This document shows positions 41,340 through 43,947 of a stretch of 43,947 bases of DNA, in pieces. A program made the translations under genes and the position numbers. The DNA lies in contig CAJTLU010000020.1 of assembly GCA_910577175.1 (NCBI GenBank), positions 1 through 43,947 of the forward strand, given 5' to 3'. Positions within the stretch are counted from its first letter, which is position 1; every line of letters begins with the position of its first letter. The notes under the pieces are model-generated. The model worked only from the letters and a program-made list of their open reading frames with translations. It ran no database searches and was not told where the DNA came from. Source of the DNA: an uncultured Lachnospiraceae bacterium (GTDB lineage Bacteria > Bacillota > Clostridia > Lachnospirales > Lachnospiraceae).

Positions 41340-43200
41340 TATTGAGGATGAGTTAAAAAAGCTCCCGGCTAAGCCGGGAGTTTATATTATGCATGATAAA
41401 AATGATGCGATTCTGTATGTCGGGAAGGCGGTCAGTTTAAAAAACCGTGTGCGCCAGTATTTCCAGAGCAGCCGGAACCTGTCCCCGAAGATACAGAAGA
41501 TGGTGTCAAAGGTGGCACGGTTTGAATATATCGTTGTGGATTCCGAAATGGAAGCGCTGGTGCTGGAATGCAATCTGATTAAAGAGCACCGGCCGAAGTA
41601 TAACACAATGCTCAAGGACGATAAGCATTATCCGTACATCCGGGTAACGGTGCAGGAGCCGTTTCCGCGGGTGCTGTTTGCACGGACAAGAGGAAAAGAT
41701 AAGGCAAAGTATTTCGGACCGTATACGAGCGGGCAGGCGGTAAAGGATACGCTTGATTTGTTAAAAAAGACCTATCAGATCCGCAACTGTAATTTAAGTC
41801 TTCCGAAGGAAAAGAACAGCCGTCCGTGCCTGTATTACCATATGGGACAGTGCAAAGCGCCCTGCCGGGGGGAGATTTCACAGGAGGAGTACCGACAGGC
41901 AATCGAGCAGGTGCTGGCGTTTCTCGGAGGGAATTTTTCGCCGATTACCAAAAGGCTGGAGCGGCTGATGAAAGAGGCTTCGGAAGCTCTGGAGTTTGAG
42001 CGTGCGGCAGAATACCGTGATTTATTGAATAGCGTAAAGCGGATGGCGGAACGCCAGAAGGCGGATGACAGTCTTACCGTGGACCGCGACATTGCCGCGA
42101 TTGCAACGGCGGGGGAGGAAGCGGTCGTACAGGTATTTTTTGTGCGGGAAGGAAAAATGATTGGCAGGGAGCATTATTATCTGACCGGCGTTGAAGGAGA
42201 GGAACGTGCCGTGGTGCTGCAGGAGTTTATTAAGCAGTATTACGGCGGGACGCCGCACATTCCGAAGGAGCTGCTTTTGTCCGAGGAAATTGCGGAGCGG
42301 GCGCTGTTAGAGGAGTACCTGTCGGAGCGTTCCGGGCGGAGAGTTAAGATATTGGTGCCGAAAAAGGGAGAGAAGGAGCGTCTGGTCGAGCTGGCGGAGA
42401 AAAATGCTTCCCTGGTGTTGCAAAAGGATGCGGAGAAAATTGCAGCAGAGGAAAAGAAGACAAGAGGGGCGGCCGATGAGATTGCAGCGCTTCTGGGACT
42501 TTCCGAGCTGGGAAGAACGGAGTCCTACGATATTTCGAATACTGCGGGCTATGCGTCGGTTGCTTCCATGGTCGTGTTTGACAACGGGCGGCCGAACCGG
42601 GCAGAGTACCGGAAATTCCGGATTAAGACGGTACAGGGTCCGGATGATTATGCCAGTATGCGGGAGGTTTTAACGAGACGCTTTTCTCATGGACTACGCG
42701 CAAGAGAGGAAGGAAACGAGGATAATTTTTCAAAGTTTCCGGATTTGATTTTGATGGATGGTGGAAAAGGACAGGTTAATATTGCGGAAGAGGTCTTAAG
42801 GGAGCTGAAAATCAATATTCCGGTCTGCGGTATGGTAAAGGATGATAAACACCATACCCGGGGGCTGTATTTTCAGAATGAAGAGCTGCCGATGAACCAG
42901 CATGGGGAGGGCTTCCGCCTGCTTACCCGGATTCAGGATGAAACGCACCGGTTTGCGATTGAATACCATCGTTCCTTGCGCGGAAAAGAACAGGTACGTT
43001 CTATTCTGGATGAAATTGAAGGAATCGGACCGACAAGACGCCGGGCGCTGATGAAGGCGTTTGCATCCCAGGAGGCAATCCGCGCCGCCAGCGAGGAAGA
43101 GCTGGCAGCGGTACCGTCCATGAATGCCGCCGCCGCGCATGCGGTTTATGTGTTTTTCCGGAAAAAGGAGGAGGCAGCAGCAGGTCAGCCAATTCAGTAA
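41332..43200 (+). CDS. uvrC: Excinuclease ABC subunit C
   Basis: 622 residues from GTG 41332, after AGAGGAGG within the end of ftsH. GIY-YIG nuclease (KPGVYIMHDKNDAILYVGKA) for the 3' cut, cysteine group (CLYYHMGQCKAPC), UVR motif (FERAAEYRDLLNSVKRMAER) for UvrB contact, RNase H-like 5' nuclease (ESYDISNTAGYASVASMVVF; LILMDGGKGQVN) and a final helix-hairpin-helix (IEGIGPTRRRALMKAF). It makes both incisions in nucleotide excision repair. Coupled to ftsH; the longer frame from 41179 is rejected. Confidence 0.97.
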   Translation: MFDIEDELKKLPAKPGVYIMHDKNDAILYVGKAVSLKNRVRQYFQSSRNLSPKIQKMVSKVARFEYIVVDSEMEALVLECNLIKEHRPKYNTMLKDDKHYPYIRVTVQEPFPRVLFARTRGKDKAKYFGPYTSGQAVKDTLDLLKKTYQIRNCNLSLPKEKNSRPCLYYHMGQCKAPCRGEISQEEYRQAIEQVLAFLGGNFSPITKRLERLMKEASEALEFERAAEYRDLLNSVKRMAERQKADDSLTVDRDIAAIATAGEEAVVQVFFVREGKMIGREHYYLTGVEGEERAVVLQEFIKQYYGGTPHIPKELLLSEEIAERALLEEYLSERSGRRVKILVPKKGEKERLVELAEKNASLVLQKDAEKIAAEEKKTRGAADEIAALLGLSELGRTESYDISNTAGYASVASMVVFDNGRPNRAEYRKFRIKTVQGPDDYASMREVLTRRFSHGLRAREEGNEDNFSKFPDLILMDGGKGQVNIAEEVLRELKINIPVCGMVKDDKHHTRGLYFQNEELPMNQHGEGFRLLTRIQDETHRFAIEYHRSLRGKEQVRSILDEIEGIGPTRRRALMKAFASQEAIRAASEEELAAVPSMNAAAAHAVYVFFRKKEEAAAGQPIQ

Positions 43201-43433
43201 CGCTGGATAGTTTCGTGGAAAAACTCGCTGTAGAGCTCATTTTCCAGGTTGTTTGGTATGTTGGCAAGGTCTATGTCTGCAGCCACCTTTTCCAGTCACT
43301 CGTCATAGGTGGATTTTTCCAAATAGGAATCCGGTGTACCGGAACCGTTAATATCGGAGTGATAGTCATGAAACTCCTGGATAAATGCCTTTGCCCGTTC
43401 TTCATATGCCTTGCAGGGAAAGATAAACTTCAT
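43194..43433 (-). pseudogene. GNAT acetyltransferase N-terminal fragment with nonsense codon
   Basis: From ATG 43433 (GGAGACC upstream) the frame reads MKFIFPCKAYEERAKAFIQE, then INGSGTPDSYLEKSTYDE, and stops at TGA 43296-43298. Read through, it continues LEKVAADIDLANIPN, as in clostridial GNAT proteins where this codon is tryptophan, up to 43194. The acetyl-CoA part is absent. One point mutation plus loss of the 3' end killed the gene. The 200 bases from 43434 to 43636 show no gene. Confidence 0.65.
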
Positions 43434-43636
43434 AATAAGCAGGTCTCCTTTCTGCTTTTTCCTATTATATAACATAGAAGCAACAGGTATAAGAAGAGTA
43501 TCTGCCTGAGTTTTCGCATTAAGTCTGCATTGTTTCAAATGACTGTATTTTCAGGCCTGCAGGCTATAAATCGGATGCGGGGGAAACAACAGGAAAAATC
43601 AGATAAAAAAGTGGACAAAAAATTAATAAAAAGTGC

Positions 43637-43665
43637 TTGACATGAAAAGGGTTCTGTGGTAAGAT
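43637..43665 (+). promoter_or_regulatory. Promoter of the serine tRNA genes
   Basis: Perfect TTGACA (43637-43642), 17 bases, TAAGAT (43660-43665), ending 16 bases before the first tRNA. Confidence 0.8.
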
Positions 43666-43681
43666 AATCAAGCACTGTTTC

Positions 43682-43767
43682 GGAGAGTTGCCCGAGTGGT
43701 TTAAGGGGCTGGTCTTGAAAACCAGTGATTCCGAAAGGGACCGTGGGTTCGAATCCCACATTCTCCG
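43682..43767 (+). tRNA. tRNA-Ser (anticodon UGA)
   Basis: Class II tRNA of 86 bases: acceptor GGAGAGT/ATTCTCC, anticodon arm CTGGT-CTTGAAA-ACCAG with TGA, extra arm ATTCCGAAAGGGA, T-loop GGTTCGAATCC, discriminator G. CCA is not encoded. Reads UCA codons. Confidence 0.97.
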
Positions 43768-43834
43768 CTAGGAAGATGGTTCATAAGAATTCTTCCGGAC
43801 ATAAAGCTGAATATTGACTTAGCGTCAGCATTTT

Positions 43835-43923
43835 GGAGAAATACCCAAGCGGCTGAAGGGGCTCCCCTGGAAAGGGAGTAGGTCGTTAATAGCGGCGCGA
43901 GGGTTCAAATCCCTCTTTCTCCG
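43835..43923 (+). tRNA. tRNA-Ser (anticodon GGA)
   Basis: Class II tRNA of 89 bases: acceptor GGAGAAA/TTTCTCC, anticodon arm CTCCC-CTGGAAA-GGGAG with GGA, long variable arm, T-loop GGTTCAAATCC, discriminator G. Reads UCC/UCU. Lies 67 bases after the first tRNA, probably in the same transcript; a TTTTGTTTTTTT run follows. Confidence 0.97.
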
Positions 43924-43947
43924 TTCCCTTTTGTTTTTTTGAAAAAA

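Noticed and set aside
1..43947. CRISPR array
   Set aside because: No regularly spaced repeats found on reading the intergenic stretches.

Overview
The window reads like a chromosomal segment of a low-to-mid GC Firmicute of class Clostridia, most likely family Lachnospiraceae. This is inferred from strong AGGAGG ribosome sites, TTGACA/TATAAT promoters, the gdpP-rplI-dnaB, tgt-yajC and ftsH-uvrC core blocks, a radical SAM/DUF4130 DNA-repair pair, and clostridial mobile-element debris. The genus cannot be fixed from the sequence alone.

Layout. (1) Positions 1-2621 are AT-rich: the 3' end of one ABC exporter half, a complete second half, and a radical SAM gene broken by a frameshift and lost after about 75 codons. 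This looks like a decaying peptide-maturation and export locus. (2) 2638-7890 is a second, more GC-rich ABC exporter pair followed by a regulator with an N-terminal AraC DNA-binding domain and a long helical part that resembles a worn chemoreceptor signalling tip. (3) 7891-11300 holds an ion-channel pseudogene, an AT-rich Z1/superfamily 2 helicase-like gene of the kind found in restriction-type defence operons, the first codons of its lost partner gene, and IS remnants. (4) 11330-19785 is an accessory island of small enzymes: acetyltransferases, NUDIX hydrolases, aminoglycoside-type kinases, a frameshifted nucleoside phosphorylase, an HxlR regulator, a beheaded phosphatase and a TnpW-like transposon gene. 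Several are broken. (5) 19846-28011 holds a hemerythrin/CheX-like/receiver fusion, an internally deleted MATE transporter, a Cu/Zn superoxide dismutase, the DNA-repair pair, a YitT membrane protein and a flavin/Rieske oxidoreductase. (6) 28043-43947 is mostly core: an HPr-like gene with tgt and yajC, a NUDIX gene, a membrane protein, a PHP phosphatase, gdpP-rplI-dnaB, a MerR regulator, ftsH-uvrC and two serine tRNAs.

How they work together. The core blocks cover tRNA modification (tgt), protein export (yajC), c-di-AMP turnover (gdpP), replication (dnaB), ribosome assembly (rplI), membrane proteolysis (ftsH) and excision repair (uvrC). The accessory genes are mainly single-gene functions in detoxification, efflux, defence or signalling. 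Many carry frameshifts, deletions or truncations, so the first 20 kb looks like a hotspot of gain and decay beside a stable core. The best candidates for something new are the AraC/chemoreceptor-like fusion beside its exporter pair, the orphaned Z1 defence gene, and the hemerythrin/CheX-like/receiver protein.
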